This document shows, in pieces, positions 7,943 to 17,547 of a DNA stretch of 64,000 bases. Location of the stretch: NCBI RefSeq assembly GCF_016775005.1, contig NZ_JAEUXI010000007.1, positions 1-64,000 of the forward strand, given 5' to 3'. The notes under the pieces are model-generated. The model searched no databases, had not been told where the DNA came from, and saw only the letters and a list, made by a program, of their open reading frames with translations. Made by a program: the position numbers and the translations under genes. The stretch is from Streptococcus suis (GTDB lineage: Bacteria > Bacillota > Bacilli > Lactobacillales > Streptococcaceae). Each line of letters opens with the position of its first letter. Position 1 is the first letter of the stretch.

Positions 7943-9356
7943 AACCAACCGACCCCTCCATTTCATAGGCAATCAGTCTGTTGAGTTCGACTGCGTATTC
8001 CATTGGGAGTTCTTTGGTGAATGGTTCGACAAAGCCCATGACAATCATCTCTGTGGCTTCGGATTCGGATAGGCCTCGGCTCATGAGGTAGTAGAGCTGT
8101 TCTTCTGAGATTTTGGATACTTTGGCTTCGTGTTCGAGAGCCACTTGTGAGTTGTGAATTTCATTAAATGGAATGGTATCTGATTTGGAGATATCATCCA
8201 TGATAATGGTGTCACACTCGATGTGGCTGATTGACTTGGCTGAGTTTTTAGCAAAAGTTACTTGACCGCGGTAGTTAACTTCTCCACCGCCACGGGCAAT
8301 GGATTTGGATACGATAGAAGATGAGGTCCGTGGTGCATTGTGGATCATCTTGGCACCGGTATCTTGGACCTGACCCTTGTTGGCAAAGGCAATGGACAGC
8401 ATAGTTCCACGAGCTCCTTCGCCTTCCAGATAAACCGCAGGGTATTTCATGGTCGTCTTAGCACCAAGGTTTCCGTCAATCCACTCAACTGTAGCATTTT
8501 TCTCAGCACGGGCACGCTTGGTTACTAGGTTATAAACATTATCTGACCAGTTTTGAATAGTCGTATAACGCATATAGGCACCTTCGTGGGCAATGATTTC
8601 CACAATAGCAGCGTGGAGGCTGGCAGTTGAGTAAGTCGGAGCGGTACAGCCTTCTACGTAGTGAACACTTGCTCCCTCATCCACGATAATGAGGGTGCGT
8701 TCAAACTGACCTGTTCCTTCATTGTTGATACGAAAATAGGTTTGGAGCGGAATATCCAATTTAACACCCTTTGGTACATAGATGAAGGTCCCACCTGACC
8801 AAACCGCTGAGTTGAGGGCAGCTAGTTTATTATCTGACGGCGGAACGAGTTTTCCAAAGTATTTTTTGAAGAGTTCTGGATGTTCCTTGAGAGCCGTGTC
8901 GGTATCTGTAAAGATAATACCGTGCTTGTCGTACTCTTCCTTCATGTTGTGGTAAACCACTTCTGATTCGTACTGGGCAGAAGCTCCTGCCAGATAAGCA
9001 CGCTCAGCTTCTGGAATACCGATACGTTCAAAGGTTTCCTTGATTTTGTCTGGTACATCATCCCAGCTACGTGCTGGCTTATCCGATGGTTTTTGATAGT
9101 AAACAATATCATCAAAATCCAGTTCAGACAAGTCGGCTCCCCAGGTCTGCATAGGCATTTTCTTAAAGGTTTCGTAGGATTTCAAACGGAATTCCAGCAT
9201 CCATTCAGGCTCGCCTTTGATACGGGACATTTCACGAATGACTTCTTCGTTCAAACCCTTACCAGTCGAAGCCACCAGTTCCACGTTCTCGTCATGGAAA
9301 CCGAATTTGTATTCCCCAAGATCAATCGGGGTTGGTTCAATTCTTTCTTCTGACAT
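7941..9356 (-). CDS. sufB: Fe-S cluster scaffold subunit SufB
   Basis: Core scaffold of the SufBCD complex on which Fe-S clusters are built. Starting at [10 protein letters not shown] (ATG 9356) it has 471 residues, the usual SufB length, with the N-terminal segment containing the [16 protein letters not shown] block and the C-terminal beta-helix region with [26 protein letters not shown] shared with SufD. It is the last gene of sufCDSUB. A TTG at 9377 could extend it by seven residues. Neither start has a convincing Shine-Dalgarno sequence; a 106-bp repeat element separates it from sufU. Confidence 0.93.
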   Translation of the reverse strand: MSEERIEPTPIDLGEYKFGFHDENVELVASTGKGLNEEVIREMSRIKGEPEWMLEFRLKSYETFKKMPMQTWGADLSELDFDDIVYYQKPSDKPARSWDDVPDKIKETFERIGIPEAERAYLAGASAQYESEVVYHNMKEEYDKHGIIFTDTDTALKEHPELFKKYFGKLVPPSDNKLAALNSAVWSGGTFIYVPKGVKLDIPLQTYFRINNEGTGQFERTLIIVDEGASVHYVEGCTAPTYSTASLHAAIVEIIAHEGAYMRYTTIQNWSDNVYNLVTKRARAEKNATVEWIDGNLGAKTTMKYPAVYLEGEGARGTMLSIAFANKGQVQDTGAKMIHNAPRTSSSIVSKSIARGGGEVNYRGQVTFAKNSAKSISHIECDTIIMDDISKSDTIPFNEIHNSQVALEHEAKVSKISEEQLYYLMSRGLSESEATEMIVMGFVEPFTKELPMEYAVELNRLIAYEMEGSVG

Positions 9357-9490
9357 AATATACGATACTAAGCCCAAAAAGTATGAAAATAACAGTTACG
9401 CTCTCTTAAATACTTGCTGGGCGAGTTCAATTTCATTTCCAATCAGAAACTGAACAATCCTTTCTGTATGATTTTCGTTTTTTGTTTATT
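9357..9490 (-). other. sufU-sufB spacer with short reading-frame remnant
   Basis: On the minus strand a frame open from about 9479 to the TAA at 9398-9396 reads as a plausible peptide (IVQFLIGNEIELAQQVF...), but has no start codon and no match I can name. It adjoins the repeat element and may be the end of a small gene cut off by it. Nothing else is recognised in this spacer. Confidence 0.3.
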
Positions 9491-9596
9491 TATAGTCTTT
9501 TAGTTTACTTTTAGTACTAGGCAACGAGCTGCAGACAGTACTGGAGTACGGCAAAGCGAGTTAACGAAGTAATAAAAGAAAAACTAAATGACTATA
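9491..9596. repeat. BOX/MITE-like element in the suf operon
   Basis: The 106-bp element has terminal inverted repeats TATAGTCTTTTAGTTT (9491-9506) and AAACTAAATGACTATA (9581-9596), matching at 15 of 16 positions, and ends in TATA on both sides. The interior contains repeated AGTACT blocks and can fold. Short non-coding elements of this size with TATA ends are common in streptococci (BOX, RUP, SPRITE families); which family this belongs to is not determined. Confidence 0.75.
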
Positions 9597-9603
9597 TTGG
9601 TGC

Positions 9604-11257
<1,654 letters not shown>

Positions 11258-12520
11258 TTATCTCTTTGTTAGTTTTTCTTCAATCACGGCAATCAGTTGG
11301 TCACGAACTTCCTTGACAGGAATTTCGGTAATGACTGCGCCAAGGAAACCGCGAACAACCAAGCGTTCAGCAGTTGCTCGGTCCAGACCACGACTCATGA
11401 GGTAGTACATGTCTTCTGGATCTACCTGACCGATTGAGGCTGCGTGTCCAGCTGTGACCTCATTCTCATCGATAAGGAGAATTGGGTTGGCATCGGAGCG
11501 AGCCTTGTCAGACAGCATGAGGACACGGCTTTCTTGCTGGGCATCTGCACCTTTAGCACCACGAACAATGTGTCCGATACCATTGAAGGTCAAGGTTCCG
11601 CTCTCTAAGATAACCCCATGTTGCAGGATGTGTCCAACCGAATTATGACCGTAGTTGGTCACGCGCGTATCCACACCTTGTACCTGACGACCAGATGAAA
11701 GGCCGACAACTTTGAGGTTGGCATGGCTGCCGTTTCCTTTTAATTCACTGTCCAAATCGGCAACCACATTTCCTTCGTTGAGCAGACCAATCGCCCAGTC
11801 AATCGTTGCATCGTTTCCGAGATAGCCACGACGATTGAGGTAGGTATCCAAATGCTTACCAAGGCGGTCAATGGCCGCAAACTTGATTTGGCTACCAGCA
11901 AGAGCAATTACTTCTACAACAATATTGGCTGAAGTTGCCACTGCTCCGTCACCCAGACTTTCAAAACGCTCCAGGTAATTAAGCTTGGCATTTTTTCCAG
12001 CGATGATGAGGACACGTTTGTTAAAGGCAACTGGACTAGTGCTGTCTTGGTAGAAAAGGGCCTCAACTGGCTGGTCGATTTCAACATTATCTGGTACGTA
12101 GAGGACAGCTGTTGCGTTAAAATAAGCTGTGTTGTAAGCCGCTAACTTGTGCTCATCGTAGGCTACGGCAGCGCCGATGTATTTTTCAAGTACATCTGGA
12201 ATGATGTCCATAGCCGATGCGAAGTCTGTAAAGACTACACCCTTCTCTACAAGGTCAACCGGCAACTGCTCTAGAACAGTTTGGCTGCCAACCTGTACCA
12301 ACATAGGATTGTCACCGATAGCTGTAAAATCAGGAACAGCACCGATTTCATCATTTGTGGCTAGGCTTCCGTCACCTAAATTCCAGCGGTGAAACTTGAC
12401 TCGCTCAATAACCGGCAAGTCCAGCTCTGCTATTTTGTCAAAAGCCTTAAGACGCAGGTCTGTCAACCAAGTTGGTTCTGCCTGCAAGGCTGAAAATTCT
12501 TGAATTTTTTCTTTGGTCAT
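11258..12520 (-). CDS. sufD: Fe-S cluster assembly protein SufD
   Basis: Partner of SufB in the SufBC2D scaffold. I place the start at MTKEKIQEFS (ATG 12520, 420 residues); the frame continues upstream into sufC and the extra residues have no family character. The C-terminal block QESRVLMLSDKARSDANPILLIDENEVTAGHAASIGQ is the SufD signature, with the histidine that in E. coli SufD helps bind iron. It lies between sufC and sufS with short gaps. Confidence 0.93.
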   Translation of the reverse strand: MTKEKIQEFSALQAEPTWLTDLRLKAFDKIAELDLPVIERVKFHRWNLGDGSLATNDEIGAVPDFTAIGDNPMLVQVGSQTVLEQLPVDLVEKGVVFTDFASAMDIIPDVLEKYIGAAVAYDEHKLAAYNTAYFNATAVLYVPDNVEIDQPVEALFYQDSTSPVAFNKRVLIIAGKNAKLNYLERFESLGDGAVATSANIVVEVIALAGSQIKFAAIDRLGKHLDTYLNRRGYLGNDATIDWAIGLLNEGNVVADLDSELKGNGSHANLKVVGLSSGRQVQGVDTRVTNYGHNSVGHILQHGVILESGTLTFNGIGHIVRGAKGADAQQESRVLMLSDKARSDANPILLIDENEVTAGHAASIGQVDPEDMYYLMSRGLDRATAERLVVRGFLGAVITEIPVKEVRDQLIAVIEEKLTKR

Positions 12521-12536
12521 AGCTTCCTCCAAAGAC

Positions 12537-13310
12537 TTAAATGTCATCTTCTTTGTAGTCAATGCCGAGCTCAGCTGCAACTTGGACATAGCCTTCTTTT
12601 TCCAAGCGTCGTGCCAATTCTGGTCCGCCTGAAAGCACGACACGGCCTTCCATCATGACATGGACAACGTCAGGCGTGATGTAGTTGAGCAAGCGTTGGT
12701 AGTGAGTGATAATCATGGCACCGAAGCCTTCACCACGCATAGCATTGATTCCTTTTGACACGACTTTAAGCGCATCGATGTCCAAACCTGAGTCAATCTC
12801 ATCAAGAAGGGCAAAGGTTGGCTCCAACATGAGCAGTTGCAAAATCTCATTGCGTTTTTTCTCACCACCTGAGAAACCTTCGTTGAGGTAACGTTCTGCC
12901 ATTTCCTCTTTCATGTTGAGGAGTTCCATTTTTTCATCTAACTTGGTAATGAAATCACGCACAGAAATCTTGTCTTCATCTTCCTTACCAGCATTCATAG
13001 CAGCACGGAGGAATTCGGCGTTGGTGATCCCTGGAATTTCAGACGGGTATTGCATAGCCAAGAAAAGTCCCATGCGGGCACGTTCATCGACTTCTAATTC
13101 TAAAATATTGACACCATCAAAAAGAATCTCACCTTGGGTCACTTCATAACTTGGATTGCCCATGATAGCTGCTGAAAGGGTGGATTTCCCTGTTCCATTC
13201 GGTCCCATGATGGCTGCAATTTCACCTGTTTTAAGGGTCAAATTCACACCCTTCAAGATTTCTTTGCCTTCAATTTCCACATGAAGGTCTTTGATTTCTA
13301 ATACTGACAT
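12537..13310 (-). CDS. sufC: Fe-S assembly ATPase SufC
   Basis: ABC-type ATPase that drives conformational change of the SufBCD scaffold. The 257-residue protein has Walker A GPNGTGKST, signature FSGGEKKRNEI and Walker B FALLDEIDSGLDIDALK, with the SufC-specific NEI after the signature. It is the first gene of the suf operon; the start ATG is preceded by AAAGGAGA. Its promoter overlaps the phage attachment site (see attL). Confidence 0.96.
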   Translation of the reverse strand: MSVLEIKDLHVEIEGKEILKGVNLTLKTGEIAAIMGPNGTGKSTLSAAIMGNPSYEVTQGEILFDGVNILELEVDERARMGLFLAMQYPSEIPGITNAEFLRAAMNAGKEDEDKISVRDFITKLDEKMELLNMKEEMAERYLNEGFSGGEKKRNEILQLLMLEPTFALLDEIDSGLDIDALKVVSKGINAMRGEGFGAMIITHYQRLLNYITPDVVHVMMEGRVVLSGGPELARRLEKEGYVQVAAELGIDYKEDDI

Positions 13311-13339
13311 GTCGGTCTCCTTTATTTATTATCTTTCTA

Positions 13340-13362
13340 ATTATACCAAAAAAAGGAGAAAG
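13340..13362 (-). promoter_or_regulatory. suf operon promoter, -10 inside the phage att core
   Basis: On the minus strand TGG-TATAAT (hexamer 13345-13340) is an extended -10, followed by a leader of about 23 bases with AAAGGAG. Five bases of the hexamer and the TG belong to the 15-bp att core; only the last T comes from the bacterial side. No good -35 is present in the phage-derived DNA upstream. Confidence 0.7.
13341..13355. repeat. attL core
   Basis: TTATACCAAAAAAAG is repeated exactly at 50491-50505 next to the integrase gene. The flanking bases differ on both sides (A before and G after here; G before and A after at the other copy), so 15 bp is the full identity. Confidence 0.85.
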
Positions 13363-13379
13363 CCTCTACAAAAGGGATT

Positions 13380-13601
13380 CTAACCCCTCTCCCCGACTAT
13401 TCCCCGACCTCTGGACAAGGTCTTTTTTAATTCCCTCATCACATCCACCAACTTCTCCTCGCTTACCACTTCCCACGGTCTGACTTCTTCCCCTGGCAAC
13501 ACAAAATCGAATATTTCACCATCACGACGAACGATCGTTACTGTTTCGCTAAACCACCCGTTTTTAATTGCTTCTTCGAAAATTACTTGTACTTCTGTCA
13601 T
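13380..13601 (-). CDS. Small phage protein next to attL
   Basis: A 73-residue protein (start ATG 13601, preceded by GGGAGGA; five upstream codons are excluded). It is acidic and hydrophilic (MTEVQVIFEEAIKNGWFSE...) with a basic C-terminal end (LSRGRGIVGERG). No family is recognised. Its 3' end contains two CCCCGAC repeats shared with the attR side and one copy of CCTTGTCCAGAGG. It is the last gene before attL, a position where phages often carry genes expressed in the lysogen. Confidence 0.6.
   Translation of the reverse strand: MTEVQVIFEEAIKNGWFSETVTIVRRDGEIFDFVLPGEEVRPWEVVSEEKLVDVMRELKKTLSRGRGIVGERG
13388..13408. repeat. CCCCGAC pair in the left arm
   Basis: Two copies, CTCCCCGAC (13389-13397) and TTCCCCGAC (13400-13408), about 45 bp inside attL. 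The same 9-mer occurs twice inside attR. They are candidate arm-type binding sites for the integrase. Confidence 0.45.
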
Positions 13602-13644
13602 TTTTTGTCCTCCCATCTATTAATTCGCAAAAAGTTTGTTTTTT

Positions 13645-13740
13645 TGAATTAAAATCGAAAATAATATCTAAAAATCTGTATTTTTACTGTTTCCTACTGT
13701 TTTCTACTGTATCTTGAGCTAACTTGAGATTATCTTGAGC
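13645..13740. other. Left att arm with short direct repeats
   Basis: This non-coding stretch holds TATCTAAAAATC (13667 region), three copies of (T)ACTGT at 13683-13710 and three copies of CTTGAG at 13713-13739. TATCTAAAA also occurs near attR in both orientations. The pattern fits integrase or excisionase arm sites; no gene is seen. Confidence 0.35.
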
Positions 13741-13744
13741 ACGA

Positions 13745-13783
13745 AAAAAAGCCCCTAGGTTGTTACACCTAAGGGCTTTCTGT
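13745..13783 (-). terminator. Intrinsic terminator after the lysin gene
   Basis: Stem AAAGCCCcTAGGT / ACCTAaGGGCTTT (13748-13760 with 13767-13779) with a seven-base T-run on the minus strand. It ends the late phage operon. Confidence 0.85.
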
Positions 13784-13791
13784 GTCTTATC

Positions 13792-15204
13792 TTAAACTGG
13801 TTTTTTTGAAAGTGTGTAGGTAACACCATTGATAGAAATTTCAATCCCCTCAATGTTGACCTCAATCTTGTCTGTGCTACCGACATCTGTGACGGTAGCA
13901 GTATCATACTTGGCCAATGAACCGTTCTCTTGCTCGATTGCTTTCAGACGGCTTGACGCCCCGACAATATAGCTGTCAAATCCGCTAGCAGCATAATCAT
14001 AGACTGCACCACCAACTTTAAACATTCCTTTGACTGCTTCTGAGAAAGTCTTAGCTCCTGATACTTTGTAAGAGCCACCAGCTCTAAGCAAATAGAACCA
14101 GTCTGTAAGAAAGTCATCTACAGAGGCATAGTGCATATAGTGACCACCTTCATTTGATGGACGGGCAGAGCCTTGTGTGACCGTAACACCACTTGGACGG
14201 TTGCCTTGGCCTGTCCAGGTCATGCCACCCCAATTGTTGTCGGCTTTACCAACTGCAGATGTGCCCCATAGGCCCTCATAGTGCAAAATGGTCAGGGCAT
14301 AACTTGGCAAGATATCATACTTTTTGCAGTTAGCCAGAATCTTATCTAGCACAGCTTTTTTCAAGATAGCACCATTGAAAGATAGGTCTCCTTCTTCTTT
14401 GCTTTCTGTGGTTTGTTTAGTTGGTTCAGATTGGCTTGTTTTGGATTCCGTGGCCTGTTTTACCTCTGGACTCTTTGACGGCTCTGAGGGCTGTTTTATG
14501 AGCAATTCAGACACACGTTTTTGGACTGCGTCATAGTCAGGGCCGAGGGATTTTTTACGGTCTTCACCGTTGCCATGTTTCCCCTGGATCACCTCTTGAG
14601 CCAGTTGGTCAATAGTCTTTTTAGGTACCGTAGCTTTGCCATTGATGACTGCCATGACAGCCTCATATTGATTACCAAGAGCTGCTTTCCGCTGATCTCC
14701 GTTTCCGTATTTTCCAGCAAGAGTCTCTTTGACCAATGTATCAAGAGTTTTTCCTGATGTTGAGGGTGTACTTTGGTTAGCCAAGCGGTAAACATAGCAA
14801 TACATCCAGCCACTAGCTGCCGCTGTCTGATTGTAGTTGTTAATGGTGATGCTGTTGTTAGCGTAGTTACAATGAATGATATTGTCAGGGTCAATAAAAA
14901 TACCAGTATGACCACCAGCACCAGCTGACTGTCCACGTTTGCCCCAAATAAAAATATCCCCACGCTTAGCGTCCCAGTCCTGATTTTCAGCAATCAACTT
15001 GTAGCCATTCTTGATGAGCCAATCATGCTCATATTCAGTATTGACCGTCCAACCTGCTGAGATAGCTCCAGCGGACATAAGCGCATAGTAAACCGAGCTA
15101 GAACAGTCAAAAGAGTTCGGACCGTTCCGATAATCCATTGAGTAGGTCACACGACCCTTGCGATCACTCATCCAACGTATAGCAGTTTCAATATTCACTC
15201 CCAT
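13792..15204 (-). CDS. Phage endolysin: Amidase_5, two CPL-7 repeats, glucosaminidase
   Basis: Peptidoglycan hydrolase for host lysis, 470 residues from ATG 15204 (GGAAGGAGT upstream). Domains: an Amidase_5/NlpC-P60-like domain at 1-140 with Cys34 in FDCSSSVYY and His99 in GGHTGIFI; two CPL-7 wall-binding repeats at about 153-190 and 197-235 (GKYGNGDQRKAALG, GKHGNGEDRKKSLG); a Ser/Thr/Lys-rich linker 236-272; and a glucosaminidase domain at about 275-440 with Glu310 in ILHYEGLWG. This bifunctional layout matches lysins such as LySMP of S. suis phage SMP. No signal peptide: export relies on the holins encoded just upstream. Confidence 0.95.
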   Translation of the reverse strand: MGVNIETAIRWMSDRKGRVTYSMDYRNGPNSFDCSSSVYYALMSAGAISAGWTVNTEYEHDWLIKNGYKLIAENQDWDAKRGDIFIWGKRGQSAGAGGHTGIFIDPDNIIHCNYANNSITINNYNQTAAASGWMYCYVYRLANQSTPSTSGKTLDTLVKETLAGKYGNGDQRKAALGNQYEAVMAVINGKATVPKKTIDQLAQEVIQGKHGNGEDRKKSLGPDYDAVQKRVSELLIKQPSEPSKSPEVKQATESKTSQSEPTKQTTESKEEGDLSFNGAILKKAVLDKILANCKKYDILPSYALTILHYEGLWGTSAVGKADNNWGGMTWTGQGNRPSGVTVTQGSARPSNEGGHYMHYASVDDFLTDWFYLLRAGGSYKVSGAKTFSEAVKGMFKVGGAVYDYAASGFDSYIVGASSRLKAIEQENGSLAKYDTATVTDVGSTDKIEVNIEGIEISINGVTYTLSKKPV

Positions 15205-15206
15205 AG

Positions 15207-15536
15207 TTACTCCTTCCATGCATCATTCATTTGCTTAACGGCCGCTTCAATAAATGTTTCCAACTGCGTGTCTGTCATATAGATGTTGTACTTTGCTAAC
15301 TGACCTGTCACACGTCGCTTAGCCATATCTAGCTTATCAACATGGTTATCCTGGTCTAGTTTAGTAATTTGTTCAACCGCATTAACCGCATTACGTGCCA
15401 AAATCTCAGTGATTTCAATGGCTCGCTTACCTCCTTTGGTCAACAGATACTTCTTGATCTCATGGACAATCATTCCGGCTACAATAGCTAGGATTCCTGT
15501 TGCTGATCCAATCATAAGTTCAGTAAGTTGATTCAT
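15207..15536 (-). CDS. Phage holin, LLH-like family
   Basis: A 109-residue protein with one N-terminal membrane segment (about 7-28, GSATGILAIVAGMIVHEIKKYL) followed by a charged cytoplasmic tail with conserved RVTGQLAKYNIYMTDTQLETFIEAAVKQM, as in holins of the phage LL-H group. The ATG at 15536 has AAGGAG seven bases away and is preferred over the ATG two codons earlier. It directly precedes the lysin. Confidence 0.82.
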   Translation of the reverse strand: MNQLTELMIGSATGILAIVAGMIVHEIKKYLLTKGGKRAIEITEILARNAVNAVEQITKLDQDNHVDKLDMAKRRVTGQLAKYNIYMTDTQLETFIEAAVKQMNDAWKE

Positions 15537-15538
15537 GG

Positions 15539-15838
15539 TCATTCTCCTTTTTCAATTTTTTCAATACGGTCACTCATCAGTGACACTTCACCCTTTAGCC
15601 CACCAATTTCACGGGCCATAGCTCCCATTTCTGCGGTAGTTTTTTCAAGATGGTTCATCAAGCGGTCTTCCCGCTTATTGCTTTCTTCCTTAGCCTGTTC
15701 ATGAAAATCCATGAGCTTAGCTTCTCGCTTGTCTGATGTCTTAATCAGATAGCGGATAACGAAGCCGAATAATAAAATAAACAAAATAGCCCAAGCAACT
15801 TGGCTTTGAGCTATTCTTTCTGCGTGTTCGATTGGCAA
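15539..15838 (-). CDS. Holin-like protein, BhlA/UviB type
   Basis: Ninety-nine residues: a membrane helix near 13-30 (VAWAILFILLFGFVIRYLI) followed by a coiled-coil rich in Lys/Glu (KREDRLMNHLEKTTAEMGAMAREIGGLK). This is the layout of BhlA/UviB proteins, which act as holins or holin partners. It sits between the tail genes and the LLH-type holin, so the phage has two pore-forming candidates. Confidence 0.75.
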   Translation of the reverse strand: MPIEHAERIAQSQVAWAILFILLFGFVIRYLIKTSDKREAKLMDFHEQAKEESNKREDRLMNHLEKTTAEMGAMAREIGGLKGEVSLMSDRIEKIEKGE

Positions 15839-15852
15839 TGATTGATACCTCC

Positions 15853-17544
15853 TTAATCGTATTCCAATAGCGGACGCATTTTGTCCAAGATGATTGGATA
15901 CATCTTTTTGTTCCCTTCTGCAGTTGGGTGTAAACCGTCACCGATGAATTTTGTTCGGACCGTTTCAATAACTGGGTTCAATCCAGAATCGTTGTGTAAA
16001 TCAACGCACGGCACAGCATAAAGGTCAGAAACTTCTTTGACAGCTCGAACATAATCCTGCAAAAGATTTCCTTTATTGTTCGGTGTAGTCTGTGCATTAA
16101 CCCAAACACTGCCACCGCCACGGTAATAGCGTTTCAATGGAGTCATGGTCATGACCTTAGCATTTGGACGATTGATGGCAAGCCACTCTAAAATGTGCTT
16201 GTATGCACCGTAGAATGTGCTTATTCCAGTGTCTGAAATAGTACCAAGCGTCGCATTATTTCCCCAGTCATTTGTACCACCAAAAATAACAACAACATCT
16301 GCATCTGACGGGATTGTGTCTAAACGATTGACAAAAGGCTGGAGCTGGTCAGTCACATAACTAGATGTACAAACTGACGTTCCCCCAATCCCAAGGTTGA
16401 CTACAGTTGACTCAATGCCATTATTTTTGCACCATTGGTCAATGTAGCGGTGCCATTGCCATCCACCTGCATTGACCCCCTCAGTTATTGAATCACCTAG
16501 GCAAGCTATTTTTTTGATACGCATATTGAGTGTAGTAGTATTTAGATGCACATAACCTCTACCTAAATGATAATATCCAACAACATTTATCAAATCCTGG
16601 CGATTAGCAGCGCCTGTTTCAAACTTGTTATTAGCAGTATTGAATAGGATGTAGCCTGCTGATCCGCTTAATTGCAATTCTTGCGCTTGAACCCAATTCT
16701 CTTTGGAACCCATGATTACATTTGTCTGTGGGAATTTTAATACATTGCGCTTACTGTCGAATACAATATTGGCATTATTAGTAAATAGAGAATACTGACT
16801 GAAAGGAATCACTTCACGGTTTGTCAACGCTTGTAAGTTGTCAATGGAGTACATCCCATTAAAAGTAATTTTTGGGGATGTTGTATCTGGGTTAAAGATT
16901 GCACCTACAATAATATCGGTAGCTGTCGGATTTCCTGCTGATTTAATCCGTTTTGTTGTCGTATCAATGACAATCCAGGCTGATGACGTCGGATATGGCA
17001 CTGATTCTTTCACTATTGCATATACTTGACCTTGAACAAGATAGGTATTATTCCCTGTAATCTCAATTATCTTGCTTGAATTGTTGAAATTGATAGGTTT
17101 ATCCCCGGCAACAAAAGCAAAAGTGTCATAAGGACTCACTGCGCTAGACTGGTAGATACCGCCTGCAACCCAATCAGAACCGTTCCAGTAATTCCAATTT
17201 TTGTTGTCGGTTGTGATATATGTGCCTGTATCTCCATTTGGTTTGGCTTGACGTAATGCTGCAATATTAGCGAATGTTCCCTTTGGACTAGCCGATGCCA
17301 TGTTTTGCAACATTTGCTTGATTTCACTTTCATCGGATTTTGAAGATAGTTTGGCATGAATGTTTTTCAAATGGTCTGCGAGTGTTCCAAACTCCCCCCT
17401 CGCTTTCGCCACTTCCATGTCCGTATTACCGTGTTCCACTGTTGCATCTTCGTAGACTTGTTGAATGCCGTCGTGGATAGCTTGTCGGACATCTCGGCCA
17501 AAGACGCCTTCCTTGATTACTTTTAAGTGGTTATCAATTCCCAT
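15853..17544 (-). CDS. Tail protein with C-terminal SGNH esterase domain
   Basis: Probable receptor-binding or baseplate-distal protein, 563 residues. The N-terminal 80 residues (MGIDNHLKVIKEGVFGRDVRQAIHDG) form a helical attachment segment seen in streptococcal phage tail proteins; 85-340 is a beta-rich region; 343-560 is an SGNH/GDSL hydrolase with block I GDSITEG (Ser352), block III GGTND (Asn425) and block V DGLHP (Asp536, His539). All catalytic residues are present. The likely role is deacetylation of a host capsule or wall glycan during adsorption. It lies between Tal and the holins. Confidence 0.88.
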   Translation of the reverse strand: MGIDNHLKVIKEGVFGRDVRQAIHDGIQQVYEDATVEHGNTDMEVAKARGEFGTLADHLKNIHAKLSSKSDESEIKQMLQNMASASPKGTFANIAALRQAKPNGDTGTYITTDNKNWNYWNGSDWVAGGIYQSSAVSPYDTFAFVAGDKPINFNNSSKIIEITGNNTYLVQGQVYAIVKESVPYPTSSAWIVIDTTTKRIKSAGNPTATDIIVGAIFNPDTTSPKITFNGMYSIDNLQALTNREVIPFSQYSLFTNNANIVFDSKRNVLKFPQTNVIMGSKENWVQAQELQLSGSAGYILFNTANNKFETGAANRQDLINVVGYYHLGRGYVHLNTTTLNMRIKKIACLGDSITEGVNAGGWQWHRYIDQWCKNNGIESTVVNLGIGGTSVCTSSYVTDQLQPFVNRLDTIPSDADVVVIFGGTNDWGNNATLGTISDTGISTFYGAYKHILEWLAINRPNAKVMTMTPLKRYYRGGGSVWVNAQTTPNNKGNLLQDYVRAVKEVSDLYAVPCVDLHNDSGLNPVIETVRTKFIGDGLHPTAEGNKKMYPIILDKMRPLLEYD

Positions 17545-17547
17545 TTA

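Noticed and set aside
7583..7984. 133-codon plus-strand frame after dacA
   Set aside because: It runs through a terminator and both units of a DNA repeat; its residues simply repeat with the DNA, and there is no ribosome site.
13341..13355. tRNA gene as the phage target
   Set aside because: No cloverleaf at either att site; the target is a terminator/promoter overlap.
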